From: Parelaphostrongylus tenuis
Taxonomy: Eukaryota; Nematoda; Chromadorea; Rhabditida; Metastrongylidae
DNA length: 64,000 nucleotides
Assembly: GCA_019055375.1 (NCBI GenBank)
Contig: JAHQIW010000631.1
Location: 37,267-101,266 of the forward strand
Direction: 5' to 3'
The position numbers and the translations under genes are program-made. Shown piece by piece: positions 48,501 to 56,780 of this stretch (position 1 is the stretch's first letter; each line of letters opens with the position of its first letter). Below the pieces are notes generated by a model that saw nothing but the letters and a program-made list of their open reading frames with translations, made no database searches and was not told the DNA's origin.

Positions 48501-48572
48501 ACTGATTACCTTGTCTCTTTTTGCGCTGATTATAGTGTGCTTAGGTTTATTAGCAAGCACCAGCAGTCGTGA
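23795..48572 (+). CDS. plc-3: Phospholipase C-gamma, whole gene
   Basis: PLC-gamma hydrolyses phosphatidylinositol 4,5-bisphosphate to IP3 and diacylglycerol at the plasma membrane after recruitment to phosphotyrosines. I traced 30 exons with matching splice phases: 23795-23926, 24013-24122, 24371-24555, 28518-28668, 28780-28942, 29018-29154, 29214-29280, 29348-29463, 29675-29760, 29857-29998, 30428-30533, 30994-31120, 32747-32820, 35926-36045, 36160-36243, 36535-36685, 37244-37394, 37603-37725, 37884-38115, 40247-40355, 40412-40492, 42294-42431, 42642-42769, 42845-42949, 43801-43911, 44110-44246, 44886-45042, 45626-45790, 46343-46470, 46648-46877. A short last exon at 48545-48572 is likely. 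The product is about 1,320 residues, close to the family's usual length. Domain order is PH, EF hands, X, half PH, SH2, SH2, SH3, half PH, Y, C2, Ser-rich tail, unique to the gamma class. Two defects stand out: a one-base deletion at about 44161 and a CGG instead of AG before 29214. Confidence 0.95.
25055..26602. repeat. 17-bp AT-only minisatellite, about 1.5 kb
   Basis: About ninety tandem units, mostly a 17-base unit that reads as two TATAA pentamers plus a TATAAAA heptamer. Runs of pure TATAA pentamers occur near 25976-26035 and 26470-26530, so the array probably grew from a pentanucleotide microsatellite. The sequence is almost pure A and T. A 580-codon open frame across it on the minus strand is an artefact of a stop-free repeat. 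Confidence 0.95.
27683..28208 (-). mobile_element. Mariner deletion derivative with TIRs and TA target duplication
   Basis: The left end TTAGGTCTCCAACTAAGTTT is matched inverted at the right end (TTAGGCCTTCAACTAAGTTT), each flanked by TA, the mariner target duplication. Between them, on the minus strand, is a C-terminal transposase segment with the mariner hallmark [19 protein letters not shown] and then a degenerate end. The N-terminal and most catalytic sequence is missing, so the element is non-autonomous. It sits in PLC-gamma intron 3. Confidence 0.85.
28518..29463 (+). CDS. plc-3: PLC-gamma exons 4-8: end of PH, EF hands, start of X box
   Basis: About residues 143-353. Exon 4 finishes the PH domain ([13 protein letters not shown]). 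Exons 5-7 cover the EF-hand region, a helical scaffold that in PLCs usually no longer binds calcium tightly. Exon 8 (29348-29463) enters the catalytic TIM barrel with [13 protein letters not shown], containing the first catalytic histidine and the calcium-binding asparagine. Exon 5 could start at 28780 (TTTTCAG) or about 16 bases later. I chose 28780 because its acceptor is stronger and the phase fits. Exon 7 (29214-29280) is preceded by TTTTCGG rather than TTTTCAG, yet its length and phase fit exactly. Confidence 0.9.
29675..31120 (+). CDS. plc-3: PLC-gamma exons 9-12: rest of the catalytic X box
   Basis: About residues 354-507. Conserved active-site pieces are all visible: [12 protein letters not shown], then CRCIE joined across an intron to LDCWDG (calcium ligands Glu and Asp), YHGYTMTSK (second catalytic histidine), and [11 protein letters not shown] (Glu ligand). 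The barrel half closes with [17 protein letters not shown], conserved in the gamma class. Phases agree at each junction. Exon 10 ends GT before GTGAGT, giving a Val codon completed by exon 11. Confidence 0.93.
31480..32340. mobile_element. Foldback element with GATA/TATC microsatellite arms
   Basis: The outer arms are inverted repeats: TCTTTGGCACAC and flanking sequence near 31586 is matched inverted near 32225, and the match continues out to about 31480 and 32340 through GGACCCACAGG-like sequence. Inside, 31625-31960 is GATAAT/GATAGT-rich and 31960-32190 is the complementary ATTATC/ACTATC-rich sequence, so the whole could fold into one hairpin of several hundred bases. No transposase is present. 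The long frames across it are repeat artefacts. It lies in a PLC-gamma intron. Confidence 0.85.
32747..36045 (+). CDS. plc-3: PLC-gamma exons 13-14: first half of the split PH domain
   Basis: About residues 508-572. Exon 13 (32747-32820) encodes [18 protein letters not shown] and exon 14 (35926-36045) [18 protein letters not shown] followed by an acidic linker. Together they form the N-terminal half of the PH domain that is interrupted by the SH2-SH2-SH3 insert. The split PH is the hallmark of PLC-gamma. The 3.1-kb intron between them holds a tRNA-like repeat and two mariner-derived elements. Confidence 0.9.
33115..33190 (-). repeat. tRNA-derived SINE-like copy
   Basis: On the minus strand GCGTCGG pairs with CTGATGC as an acceptor stem (two wobbles). 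An A box and a canonical B box GGGTTCGAATCC follow, with a degenerate anticodon arm. The flank TGTGCAAAAACGTTTGC matches that of the copy near 55.7 kb and, inverted, the tails of the copies near 6 kb. It is located in a PLC-gamma intron. Confidence 0.6.
33977..34536 (+). pseudogene. Mariner-family remnant with terminal inverted repeats
   Basis: The ends are inverted copies (AGGTTTTCTCATAAGTCTTT and, at the right, AGGTCTTCTCATAAGTTTT in reverse complement, both continuing GGCACTAGAGCAATAAACACCA). Inside, in two plus-strand frames, are mariner transposase pieces: [18 protein letters not shown] and, after frame breaks, [17 protein letters not shown] and [10 protein letters not shown]. Only the C-terminal half remains, with several frameshifts, so it is inactive. 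Confidence 0.85.
35153..35726. mobile_element. Palindromic mariner-derived MITE
   Basis: Terminal repeats TTAGATCGTTCCATAAG (left) and TTAGACTGTTCCTTGAG (right, reversed) are flanked by TA and belong to the same family as the element at 33977, sharing the AATAAACACCA end. Both halves carry the C-terminal end of the transposase in opposite directions: [13 protein letters not shown] on the minus strand near 35270 and a degenerate counterpart on the plus strand near 35600. The element thus looks like two mariner 3' ends joined tail to tail. It has no coding capacity. Confidence 0.75.
36160..36685 (+). CDS. plc-3: PLC-gamma exons 15-16: N-terminal SH2 domain
   Basis: About residues 573-650. Exon 15 begins the SH2 fold (ITEEWFHG) and exon 16 carries the phosphotyrosine-binding strand [11 protein letters not shown], whose arginine is the conserved phosphate contact, followed by [10 protein letters not shown]. 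This domain docks the enzyme on activated receptor or adaptor tyrosines. The 36160 acceptor (TTTTCGTAG) is used because it gives the right phase after exon 14. Confidence 0.93.
36686..37243 (+). other. PLC-gamma intron between SH2 exons
   Basis: About 560 bases of intron. I recognise no repeat or exon in it. Confidence 0.6.
37244..38115 (+). CDS. plc-3: PLC-gamma exons 17-19: end of N-SH2 and C-terminal SH2
   Basis: About residues 651-819. Exon 17 completes the first SH2 ([12 protein letters not shown]). Exons 18 and 19 form the second SH2, with [16 protein letters not shown], the phosphotyrosine-binding [19 protein letters not shown] and [15 protein letters not shown]. In the family the second SH2 also mediates autoinhibition, which is relieved on phosphorylation. 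Exon 19 ends in phase 0, directly before the SH3 exon. Confidence 0.93.
38204..38564. mobile_element. Foldback element with a tRNA-like module in each arm, copy 2
   Basis: The best-preserved copy. Ends AAGAGAATTGAGTGGTGAAC and its inverse run nearly identically inward for about 120 bases. The arms contain tRNA-like sequences at 38304-38232 (minus) and 38464-38536 (plus). In the plus copy a 7-bp acceptor-like stem (GCCTCAG with CTGAGGT), an A box (TGGTGTAGTGG) and a B box (GGTTCGATTCC) are intact while the anticodon arm is not tRNA-like. The centre is shared with copy 1 at 11894-12283. It lies in the intron before the SH3 exon. Confidence 0.8.
39600..39785. repeat. Decayed third copy of the paired-tRNA foldback element
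   Basis: The left part GATCTCAGGCAGGAAT... and the right part with GGTATAGGTGAAAGCAGG and CCACTCAACGTTCTTAG resemble the arms of the elements at 11.9 and 38.2 kb, with the centre deleted. It is much diverged. Confidence 0.35.
40247..40492 (+). CDS. plc-3: PLC-gamma exons 20-21: SH3 domain
   Basis: About residues 820-882. The SH3 fold is recognised by [15 protein letters not shown], the ALW segment at the splice junction, and MGWFPASYV. These give the aromatic pocket for proline-rich partners. The 56-base intron between the exons is among the shortest in the gene. The acceptor for exon 20 (GAATTACAG) is preceded by only a weak pyrimidine tract. Confidence 0.92.
40493..42293 (+). other. PLC-gamma intron with small inverted-repeat elements
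   Basis: A 1.8-kb intron. It contains a MITE-like palindrome at 41501-41748, a related arm at about 41210-41400, and at about 42060-42120 a segment shared with the repeat near 6.8 kb. No exon is seen in it. Confidence 0.6.
41501..41748. repeat. MITE-like palindromic element
   Basis: The left end CTGGTAACATAACCTGAGCC with CTTTCATGAGGTC is matched inverted at the right end (CTGGTAACACATCTTGAGCC). The arms are about 45 bases. The internal sequence CGTCAGTAGCAC...TCGGTTCAGCCAAT resembles 41300-41330, so a second, less complete copy lies just upstream. Confidence 0.7.
42294..42949 (+). CDS. plc-3: PLC-gamma exons 22-24: second half of the split PH, entry to Y box
   Basis: About residues 883-1006. 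Exon 22 has [17 protein letters not shown] and [11 protein letters not shown], the C-terminal half of the split PH domain. Exon 23 is a helical connector ([16 protein letters not shown]) and exon 24 begins the catalytic Y half ([16 protein letters not shown]). Exon 23 is closed at 42769 with a GTTAGT donor because the alternative four bases later (GTAAGA) would break the frame of exon 24. Confidence 0.9.
43195..43560 (-). pseudogene. Mariner-family transposase fragment
   Basis: On the minus strand 43445-43300 reads through [19 protein letters not shown], the conserved mariner motif around the last catalytic residue, followed by KQHPREEKL. No terminal repeats are obvious and the reading frame is short and broken. 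It lies in the intron before the Y-box exon. Confidence 0.7.
43801..44246 (+). CDS. plc-3: PLC-gamma exons 25-26: catalytic Y box, with a one-base deletion
   Basis: About residues 1007-1089. Exon 25 encodes [13 protein letters not shown] and [14 protein letters not shown], including residues lining the inositol-phosphate pocket. Exon 26 (44110-44246) starts [16 protein letters not shown] and after 44161 continues in another frame as [17 protein letters not shown]. The exon is 137 bases where 138 would keep frame, and an A run at the break (GGAAATTC) suggests one lost A. Read literally, translation stops about ten codons later and loses the end of the barrel and C2. Confidence 0.9.
44247..44885 (+). 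other. PLC-gamma intron between Y box and C2
   Basis: About 640 bases with no recognised repeat or exon. Confidence 0.6.
44886..46470 (+). CDS. plc-3: PLC-gamma exons 27-29: C2 domain
   Basis: About residues 1090-1239. Exon 27 (44886-45042) encodes [17 protein letters not shown] and [18 protein letters not shown]. Exon 28 (45626-45790) encodes [14 protein letters not shown] and [15 protein letters not shown], and exon 29 (46343-46470) [20 protein letters not shown]. Together they are the calcium/phospholipid-binding C2 domain packed against the catalytic barrel. Phases agree (one base carried at both internal junctions). The introns of 583 and 552 bases hold nothing I recognise. Confidence 0.92.
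46648..46877 (+). CDS. plc-3: PLC-gamma exon 30: serine-rich C-terminal tail
   Basis: About 76 residues, rich in Ser and basic residues (for example [16 protein letters not shown] and SPSS), likely disordered and phosphorylatable. It begins after ATTGCAG in phase 0. A consensus donor GTATGT follows at 46878. If it is not used, the frame reads six codons further to a TAA at 46891-46893. Confidence 0.85.
46997..47450. repeat. Foldback element in the PLC-gamma 3' region
   Basis: Arms of about 100 bases are inverted: CCTTGACAGC...CGTCTTAGCCA...CCCCCTTACATAG near 47026-47103 is matched by the complement at 47351-47425. The internal segments CACATGACATGTTGGCT and GTCTCAAGAAAACACTCGAAAC recur near 35050-35120, and CCCGATACACG recurs near 10030. 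It is thus a dispersed family. Confidence 0.7.
48545..48572 (+). CDS. plc-3: Probable last exon of PLC-gamma
   Basis: After the GTATGT donor at 46878, the acceptor TGTGCTTAG ending at 48544 gives the right phase and adds a codon completion plus FISKHQQS before a TGA at 48570-48572. Two other acceptors (ending 48553 and 48557) also give short in-phase tails. Which is used cannot be decided from sequence alone. The exon overlaps the start of another candidate gene. Confidence 0.45.
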
Positions 48573-49986
48573 GGGTTATTCCCAAGGCAAGCCAGCCTAA
48601 GAATTTTCGGATCCGTTCGGATATGACTACCTATACAGATACCGAGATGCATAGTGATATGAATCTATTCACTTATAATGATACACATCTGCAAAAGTAC
48701 TTTTGTGAAATGAATTTCTATATGTCCTACTCCGAGATCGATATTACAGTTGCCCGTCTCATGCTGTTTCACGAGTACTTCAGAAAAAGGTAATGTAACT
48801 GAATGGGAATATAGTTGAGTGAATAACTTTAGCAAAAGTAGTAAGTAAGTTTTCATTCTTGCCAAATCTCGTAAGTATTAAGTATAGAGAAAAAAAACGA
48901 ATTTGCATCGTATCTTTTCCTACTCAGTAGTTTCACGCAGTACAAGCCAGGTGTTTCAGCTCGGCGACATCCTCGTCAAATGGCTGGACATCATCAGATA
49001 AGGAGAAGAAACGCGGAAAATGGAGTTTCGCAGGGTTTAGATTTAAAAGCAAGGACAGAGAATAGCCGACCGTGTTCATATTTTCTTAACTTGTCTATAA
49101 TTTCTCATTCCTTTACCTTTATTTTGTAATTCTGCAAAATCGTATCCAAAATATGATTTTCAATTTTTTGTCATCACTGTCAGTGCTTCCGTATTTTGAA
49201 GTCATCCAAATATGCATAATTGTCTGAGCATGATTACAGTTTCTATCTAGGCCTTTAAGAATTTGATTAGAATTTTTTTATGGCTAAGTTTTAGTTTTAT
49301 TTTGAAATCTTCTTATGTATGTTTACATATTCGTGACGAAGCCGGTTCTTCAACAACATATATATATTTTTTGATCGCTACAGTCAGTATCTCAAGAGTT
49401 TGAAACTCTATTCGGTTAGTCAGACTTATGAGTTTTATACAATATACTCTTGAACTTGAATATTTTTAGAACGAAAACATTTCTAAAACTATGAAGGGTC
49501 TAGATTTCTAATTATTCACGGTGGTGCGATAGCTCCAAACACAAAGACATATTGGGGAAGAGTATTCGGGTGCTGCGAAAATATTTCCATTCGTTTTTTT
49601 TCGCTTCTATGTTTGAAATTTGCGCCTTAAAGAAATCAATTTAATGAAATATATGTTATGGGCTCCAGATAACAGGATCCTATATTTAGTAATGCAAGAG
49701 CATTTGCCTTGTGATACTTTTTTTTGCAGATTCTAACAGTTTTGTTGTAACTACTGAAATTCACCATGAGCTGCGATATGTTGATTTAAACTTGGAAGTG
49801 GTTGCTATTTTTGCGTCGTATGACTCCTGTAGAGGTCACCGCGTCACGAATGTGTTGAATATGAGCTCTTGTGCACTACTGAAGTTAGAATGTAGCAGAG
49901 CTAAAGTCTTGAACTCAATCTGTACAATGGTCATTCCAATCCATGAAATCTCACCTCTTCTCGCACCAAATTCATGTGATGGTTGA
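48554..49986 (+). CDS. Candidate three-exon gene, product not recognised
   Basis: Possible exons are 48554-48789, 48928-48950 (a 23-base microexon) and 49730-49986, ending at a TGA. All junctions have GT/AG ends and matching phases, with a strong TTTTTTTGCAG before the last exon. The frame opens at 48554 as [16 protein letters not shown] and includes FRIRSDMTTYTDTEMHSDMN. The last exon reads IHHELRYVDLNLEVVAIF. It cannot be read in frame from PLC exon 30, so it would be a separate gene or downstream partner whose 5' end I do not see. No domain is recognised and chance open frames are possible. Confidence 0.3.
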
Positions 49987-50324
49987 TATTTATTTGTGAT
50001 AGTTTGATGTGATGTTTTATGCTAATTAATTTAAATTAATTACGTTGAATGAATATTGCTAGCATTGATAATTAGTGTTCAAACTGAGTTTTATCCTTCT
50101 ACGACTATGTGGGACGTTCCGTCCCACGCCGCGCCACGCCGCACCTCTCTCACCTACTGTGATGGCGGCGTCGTGACCCGTGAGAAAGGCGGCGCATACC
50201 ATGGAAAGACAGTCGCGGGCAACATGATGAATGCGAGGGAACGAACCCAGGTTCTAAGGAGCATTATCATCATGAAATGATGGATTTTCGATGAAAAAGT
50301 TTTTTCGGAGATAATCTTAGTAAA

Positions 50325-50425
50325 AAAGGATATATATATATATATATGATATATATATATATATATATGAAGTGATAATGATAACGAAAATGATATGGTA
50401 ACCATAATGATAACGATAATGATGA
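50325..50425. repeat. AT dinucleotide and GATAA microsatellites
   Basis: An (AT)n run interrupted by GAT at 50329-50368 is followed by ATGATAACG-type repeats to about 50425, similar in composition to the arms of the 31.5-kb foldback element. Confidence 0.85.
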
Positions 50426-50482
50426 AGACAAATGTACTTTGAGTAAAAATAACACCCAACTGCCCATTTTTCAATGCGAGAA

Positions 50483-50725
50483 GCGCATGTGACGCAATGG
50501 TTAGGTGCTTTGTATCGCACACAAGGTCGATGGTTCGATCTTGCTCATGGCTCACCAAGCCATCCATCCCTCCGGGTTCGCTAAGGCAGACTAGGGGTCT
50601 GTCATGTACTGATAGGCCTTCTACAAGGCACATACATGTGGTTTCATTAAAGTTATTCGTAGACATGGGAACTGGACGAGGTACAGGAAACCATTTGGAG
50701 AGGACAGTGGATAACACGAGCAAGT
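50483..50725 (+). repeat. tRNA-derived SINE-like element
   Basis: A tRNA-like head with A box (GACGCAATGGTTAGGTGC) and B box (GGTTCGATC) is followed by CTCACCAAGCCATCCATCC and an unrelated body to about 50725. The head and CTCACCAAGCCAT join recur at 63209-63290. It is a good SINE candidate. Confidence 0.55.
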
Positions 50726-52739
50726 AGAGCGCGTGAATGACAAATATCGCAACAACGATTAATGTTCATAGTTGAGATCGATCGAAAATTCTCGAACGAA
50801 GTCGTTGATGTGGTATTGTATTGCAATTTGCAAGATCATTTTTACTAAACAAGCCTTGCTTTGTAACTGTTTTCGCATAGTCTTTTCATTTTCTCTTAGT
50901 TATACCCTCTGGTTGCTTCTCAGGAACTGTTAGTCCTATCCAGGGCGTACTCTCCTTTGCCTTTGTTTTCACTGTCGATTTTCTCACGGTTTCAATCAGC
51001 TACTGTAGCGACGGCGTCTCTTGTCGTTGGAATGAAGGCGTTCGTGGCAACAGAGACCCACGAACCACGACATAACGGTTGTCCTCAAAGTGTTATTAGT
51101 AGCTTATTTATCGTTCTTCTTTCCGTTCCATGATCGTCATCTCGGACCGCAAAGATTCACTGAAGAAGATCCACCCAAATTTGCGCTATGAAGTTCGAGT
51201 AACGACAATAAGCATAAAAAAAATAACTCCAGAACCTGATGTCTTGGTCGCTTTTTCCAAGCTGCAGGCCACAAACTCAATTTACTTCTCAAAATAGATA
51301 CGACTTCTCGCGTTGTGAAACATAGAATGTTCGAAACCCCTAGAAGATATCCTCCACGATCATCCTACCTGAGAGGTGGTGACGTTTTTCTCGAAGATAT
51401 CCCTTCAGTGCATACGAAGATGTGGGATGAGCCACAACTAGTTCAGCAAGCAGAATTCCGGATGAAATTTTGCTGCTTGGAATACCAAATCGTGTCACGG
51501 ATCATTAAAGTCTGCCGGTATTACAATGCGCCCTTGTCCCAACCACTGCCGACTATGGTGTAGCGTTTGACGATGTCAGAACGATTGTACAGCATTTTCA
51601 TGATCGTTTTATCCTAACAGCGGAAAAAAGGGTTCGGCCTTAGCGACATAACATTGCCAAAGCTCTTTAATGTCGCACTGCAGTAGGTAATGAAAGCGCT
51701 AAATTGAGAGGAAAAGGGACACACGTATCAAACAAAGGTCCCTACTCAAGGTTCGATTTTCCGAGAATATCATCATCAAATCACCAAGGAGTACCACCGA
51801 AGCAGAGACAATGCTTAATAAATTCGAGATGTGGAAAAAGGATAGCACGGCTTTTTCGTGCTTAGGTGAACAAATGGAGCTGAATAGTTCTGTGATAACA
51901 GGGATTACCTTGTACGCGTACTTTGGATGTTCATTGATCATGTAGAACAACATGGAGGAGGAATTAGAAACAAGGAGAGAAACTTGGGCCGCATATGGAC
52001 TTTTCAAGGAAGTCACCGACCAACTATGCAGCCAAAACTTAGCAGTCACCTCAATTCAGCAATCTTCTCAACGCCGTTTTATGCAGTGAAAACATAAGTT
52101 GAAATTCAATCACCTCAGTCGCGTTAGCGGTCACTGATCAACGGAAGGCGTCCAGCTCCATTGAACAAAACTGCCCATTTACATGTCGTACTTTATGGAA
52201 ATTACAAAAGATTACTTGTTTACAATTCAAAACGCTGTTTCAACCAGAACATTCGTCGGATCTCTTGCAGATCCGGCCGTTTGTTAATTTTCAAATTCAT
52301 TACGAAAAGTCAACAATTAAGTCCTTAATGAGAGTCCCTCCAGAAACTTTTTTATCACTTTTTCAAACCTTGAACTTTTACAATAATCGGAAAAACAGTT
52401 ATAATTAGTTACACATGACAAGATCTCAATATGATTACATATGTATACAGCACTGGTTTTTTCAAACTTCAGTGAAACATTTGAGCGTTGAGTGTGTGAG
52501 CTCTTGAATAAGTAATCACTGAGTTTCGTACTAAGAAAGCCTGGTGTACATTATGTCATATTATGCGGACAATTTCAAAGTTCACTTCTGAGCAAGAAGG
52601 AAGAAGATAAGGAAATTGAAAAAACAAACGAGGAAACAAAGTACCAACAAAACGCAATTATGGTGAGATGGTCAAGGATATCGCAGATGTGCGATAGCTA
52701 TCGATAAATGCTTATCCGATGGCAGGAGCTAAAAAGGAT
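50726..52739. other. No supported feature
   Basis: About 2 kb of mixed composition. A short frame near 51360-51560 is vaguely retroelement-like but shows no diagnostic motif. Nothing else was recognised. Confidence 0.35.
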
Positions 52740-52805
52740 GCTTCACCTAGACTACCAGAAAATTTTTTGAGCAGCTTCACCTAGACTACCAGAAAATTTT
52801 TTGAG
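52740..52805. repeat. 34-bp tandem duplication
   Basis: GCTTCACCTAGACTACCAGA and the following 14 bases occur twice in direct tandem (52740-52773, 52774-52805) without a mismatch over the shared 32 bases. It is a recent local duplication at the edge of a dispersed-repeat block. Confidence 0.9.
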
Positions 52806-55705
52806 TACTTTCCGTTATCCGTACTCTGTCTCGTCCCCTCGGAAAAATGTATTTTTTGGTTGAAATCAAAGCTTGAATAGTCATTCGATAACATAAAACG
52901 AAAGAATTTAAATGGTCTATCTTAATTTCAAAAAAGGCCCTATCATTGCGCTGTAAGCGCAGAATTAAAATTTGTTTCTCAATCAAATATTTCTCCCTGA
53001 ACAAAATTCTTCCTTTAGACATTTAGTAACATTCGATAGAGCTCAAATGTTATCGATTTCGACGATGTATTTGGTTTTGAAAAGGACTTTTGGTGCGCTG
53101 TAACATTCAGAAGAAAATTAGGTTTCGCAAATTTGGCATCTGAAAAAGAGTGGTGGCTTAGCGGTTATATTGCGAAACCCTCTATCCGTATAATGGCAAA
53201 GCGCGGTGGATTGGTGTCAGTGTTGCGCTACACGAAACTAAACATTCTTTCGACTGCTACAGCGAGGTAAAAAGAAGCTATAAAATGATTGCTAAAAGTT
53301 TAGAGAAAAGCTTTGCTCATTTGTTCAGCGAGCGAAATATTTTAATGATAAACAAAATTCATTTTTGATGTTGCAGCGAAACAATAAAGTCGTATCAAAA
53401 ACAATGGAGACGGTTTTTGCACTAGAAACCAGATACATAATTGGAATCCTTGACTTTTGATCTACCGATTAGTTATTTTAAGTATGAAGAAATAGCTTTG
53501 TGTCATCAAGAAACAGTTGAATGAGGAGCAGTAATCTATTGATGCGGTTTCAGCATAATAGTGAAGTCATTTTGAAAATGAAATGCACCTTTTGCATTAT
53601 TTTGATTTAAGCTATCGAACGACTATCAAAACTTTATTGAGACTTGAGAAATGCGTTTATTCTGAAGCTCGAAACTAGTACGGATTACGGAGAAGAACAG
53701 TTTGAGTTTTCTTGGGCTGCTCTAAAACTCCATAATATTCTCTATATACTCATGCACTTCGAGTGTGGAACGTAAATTTCTTTTCGCTCTAATAGCGCAC
53801 TATCATGACGCTCTCAATAGTAGAGTTAGCATCGGAATCGTTGCGACTTGTGCTGTCGAATGATTACTAGTTTAGTCTTATGAAAACCTATCCACACCTC
53901 TCACCATGTAAATCTAACACTCCGAGTGTGAAACATAATTGTATTTTTGCTGCTACAAAGCGCACTATGAAGGCCTTTTTATAACCATACATCGTACTAA
54001 AATTGCTGAGAATCCAGCTTTCGAATGATTACCAGAAATCTAGTGAAAAGCTTTTCGCACCAGAAAAGATCGTGCAGCGAAGACAATGCATGTGTTCTCG
54101 TTTGAGCCAAGTGACACGAGTAACCTCGTGGCCGACCTCCCTTCGCAAGTTTTCCCTTTTAGCCAGAGACGAAATGAGAAACAGAGAGTTACCGCCAGGT
54201 TGAATGTTTTGTCAGATAATTTTGCTTGTTTCTTATCTCCTAATAAGTTCAGATATTCGTGATATATACGGTTATTATTCTATTGTCTCACTTTATATAC
54301 TCATCTAATCTTGAGGTACGTACTCGTGATGATAGTGGATGAATCTGTCTACCAATTCCTGTGAAACAGTAAGCTTTCGGGTGGTAATGAGCTTTCAGTT
54401 ACACTGCATAATATTTGATTTATATATGGTTTCAAGGAGCGCGTCCTTCGCAGTTGCTAGAGGTGCTCTGCGATGTACATGATCGATCAGTCGAAGAAGG
54501 CTCAATCCTCACGCTCAAGACTTACCAAACCTTCGATTCCTCCGTGGTAGGCGAATTGGTACCACACTTAATTGGGGGATAGCAGCACTGATTTGAAACA
54601 TCGATAGAGCACCGCGACTCATTGTAAAGGCCAAATATGCATGTATCCATTGGAATCTCCGACTCTGGGAATGGAATTGAATGCGTGGCCCATCCTTCAA
54701 GGATGATCAACGCTGAGAGATTCTTCCTATTAAGCTGTAACAGCTTAAATAAGATTGAGTTTTCTAGTCGGTGCGCTTCTTGTCAACTAGAATGTGCGGA
54801 TGGGACTTCGGAACATTCGCAACATTTTTCTATTTGAATCTAGTGTTACTTTTTTCCACTCTGAAATAAATTTTACGCAAATGTGTGACTCTCTATACCC
54901 AAAGATCCTCTATATGTTCATATATTTCCTTTCAAAGGCCTAGCCTTATTGGCAAGTCCATTTGCCAATATAAAAATAAAATAAAAGGCATAGGGTTGAA
55001 GAAGTTCACTATGAAAAAGGAAGAATCTTGATGACGGAGGAAAAATCTCATATTATTAACGAAAATGCGCATCATAATAGGGTTTGCGTTAATTTTATTT
55101 TTACTGCTACAGCATGGTATGTGGGCTTTTTCATAGACGACTATTTTGTAATCTACGAAATTTATGCTGTCAAATATTTGAATTTCTGAATAAAGTGGCA
55201 CACCGACACATCGACCGTTGTGGAGTGGAGCGTCTGCTATCTGCTACATAAGGGCTATTCAGGAAATATCCGCCGTCATCAAGGCTCCGACAGTGTGTTC
55301 CCTGGGTCATCGTGAGGCCTTGCGGGAACATCACTACGCATCACTGATCAACTACACTGTGCTTGTTTCCTCAAGAAACTTCTTACCACGCTGTAGCAGC
55401 TAAAATAATTCTGAGTTTCACGCTTGGCGTGCATTTCTTGTCAATACTTGGGTGTGTGGATGGGATTTTGTAACAAGTGCAACATTGTTTTTTTTTTTAC
55501 TGAATTTAGGGTGTTTTCTCCCGCTTTGTCAAATGAACTCGATATAAAAAGTATGACTCAAATACTCCAAGATATCCTCTACAAGTTCATACCTTTTCGT
55601 GCAAAGGCTTGGGCTTGTTGGCGGGTTTATTGGCAATATAAGAGGGAAATTGAAAAAGGCCTCAAAGAATGATAGGATAAGGTTTCAATAACCCAATAAT
55701 GTAGA
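52806..55705. repeat. Block of decayed dispersed repeats
   Basis: Repeated fragments of the 8.4-kb foldback family, recognised by CATTCGATA, GCGCTGTAA-type and AGTGTGAAAC motifs. No exon with splice support was found. Confidence 0.4.
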
Positions 55706-55795
55706 GTGGTGTGCAAAAACATTTGCGCCAGCCGAGATTCGAACCCAGATCTCACTTTTTCCAGCAGCGTGGGCTGAACCGTTGCACAGAATAAT
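55706..55795 (-). repeat. tRNA-derived SINE-like copy
   Basis: The minus strand has a B box GGGTTCGAATC and an A-box-like stretch. The flank AATAATGTAGAGTGGTGTGC with CAAAAACATTTGC is close to that of the copy at 33.1 kb. The anticodon arm is degenerate. Confidence 0.5.
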
Positions 55796-56780
55796 GTTTC
55801 ATCTATAATTCTGAAATGGGAAAACGTAGGAATCTCTACGAAACCGGAAAAAAGTTCGAACATATAACGAAATAAGCGCGATAATTCGCGCTGCGTGTGA
55901 AATGCAATTGTGTCTCCACTGTTACGGCCACTGTATGTAGGCCTTTACAGAAAAAAAAAACAATATTTCTTTGACACCGATGCATTGACAGCCGATGAGG
56001 TGTTGGGAATCCCAATACTCTGTGCTCACTCACAACAGCATTGATAACAACGCAATTACAAACAGCGAGTGATCGATGTGGAGTGAAGAGATTGCAGCTT
56101 TCCATAAAGATCCACCTCCAGTACATTTCCGACGCTGGGCCCATAGGATAATCCCGGGGTCTTATATGGTTACGGAATTCCGTGGCCTATGACCTCCGAC
56201 TCTCAAATGCTTGAACTGCGTTGACGCCTTTCATCAAGCTAACGCTCTCGGTTTCTGCCGGTTTCTCGGATATAGCATGCGGGGACCCGCTTCACACGTC
56301 GAGGCCTCGCGATTTTGACCTTTGTCTTCGACGAGAAACCTGAGAAGCTGCTTGAGCACCAATAAGTAGGAATAGTGTTGACAAATTTAGCAATACATTT
56401 TCATCCATCTTTAGGTTTATACCGTCAGCCCTATCACGTGTGGTGACAAGGACTTTCTCAGAGTATATTATTTATTTATCGAAATAAATATCGGGAGAGC
56501 ATTTTGTGTATGATTTTGGGTATTTGTTATCGGCAAGCTCTGTTGAATTCAATCATGAGGTGTTACTCAGTACTATGCACGTCTCAAGTGATCACTTCAT
56601 TATTCCGCCTTACCACATTTCATTTTTCTTGCTTTGATTTTTTGTGAACAGTGTAGTGATCCCGTTCCTTATCCGCACAGCTCAGTCTACTCAGTCTACC
56701 CAAGAGATATTTTAATTATCGTTGCCCTCTAACCTTAACTCATATCTATATCATGCTTCGGAAAAAACCATCCAATATTA
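55796..56780. other. No supported feature
   Basis: About 1 kb between a tRNA-like repeat and a mariner pseudogene. Short frames only, no motif recognised. Confidence 0.35.

Noticed and set aside
50154..50723. 189-codon minus-strand frame
   Set aside because: It reads through a SINE-like element and an AT microsatellite.
51315..51563. BEL/Pao-like protease fragment
   Set aside because: The resemblance rests on a few residues in a short frame with no neighbouring retroelement domains.
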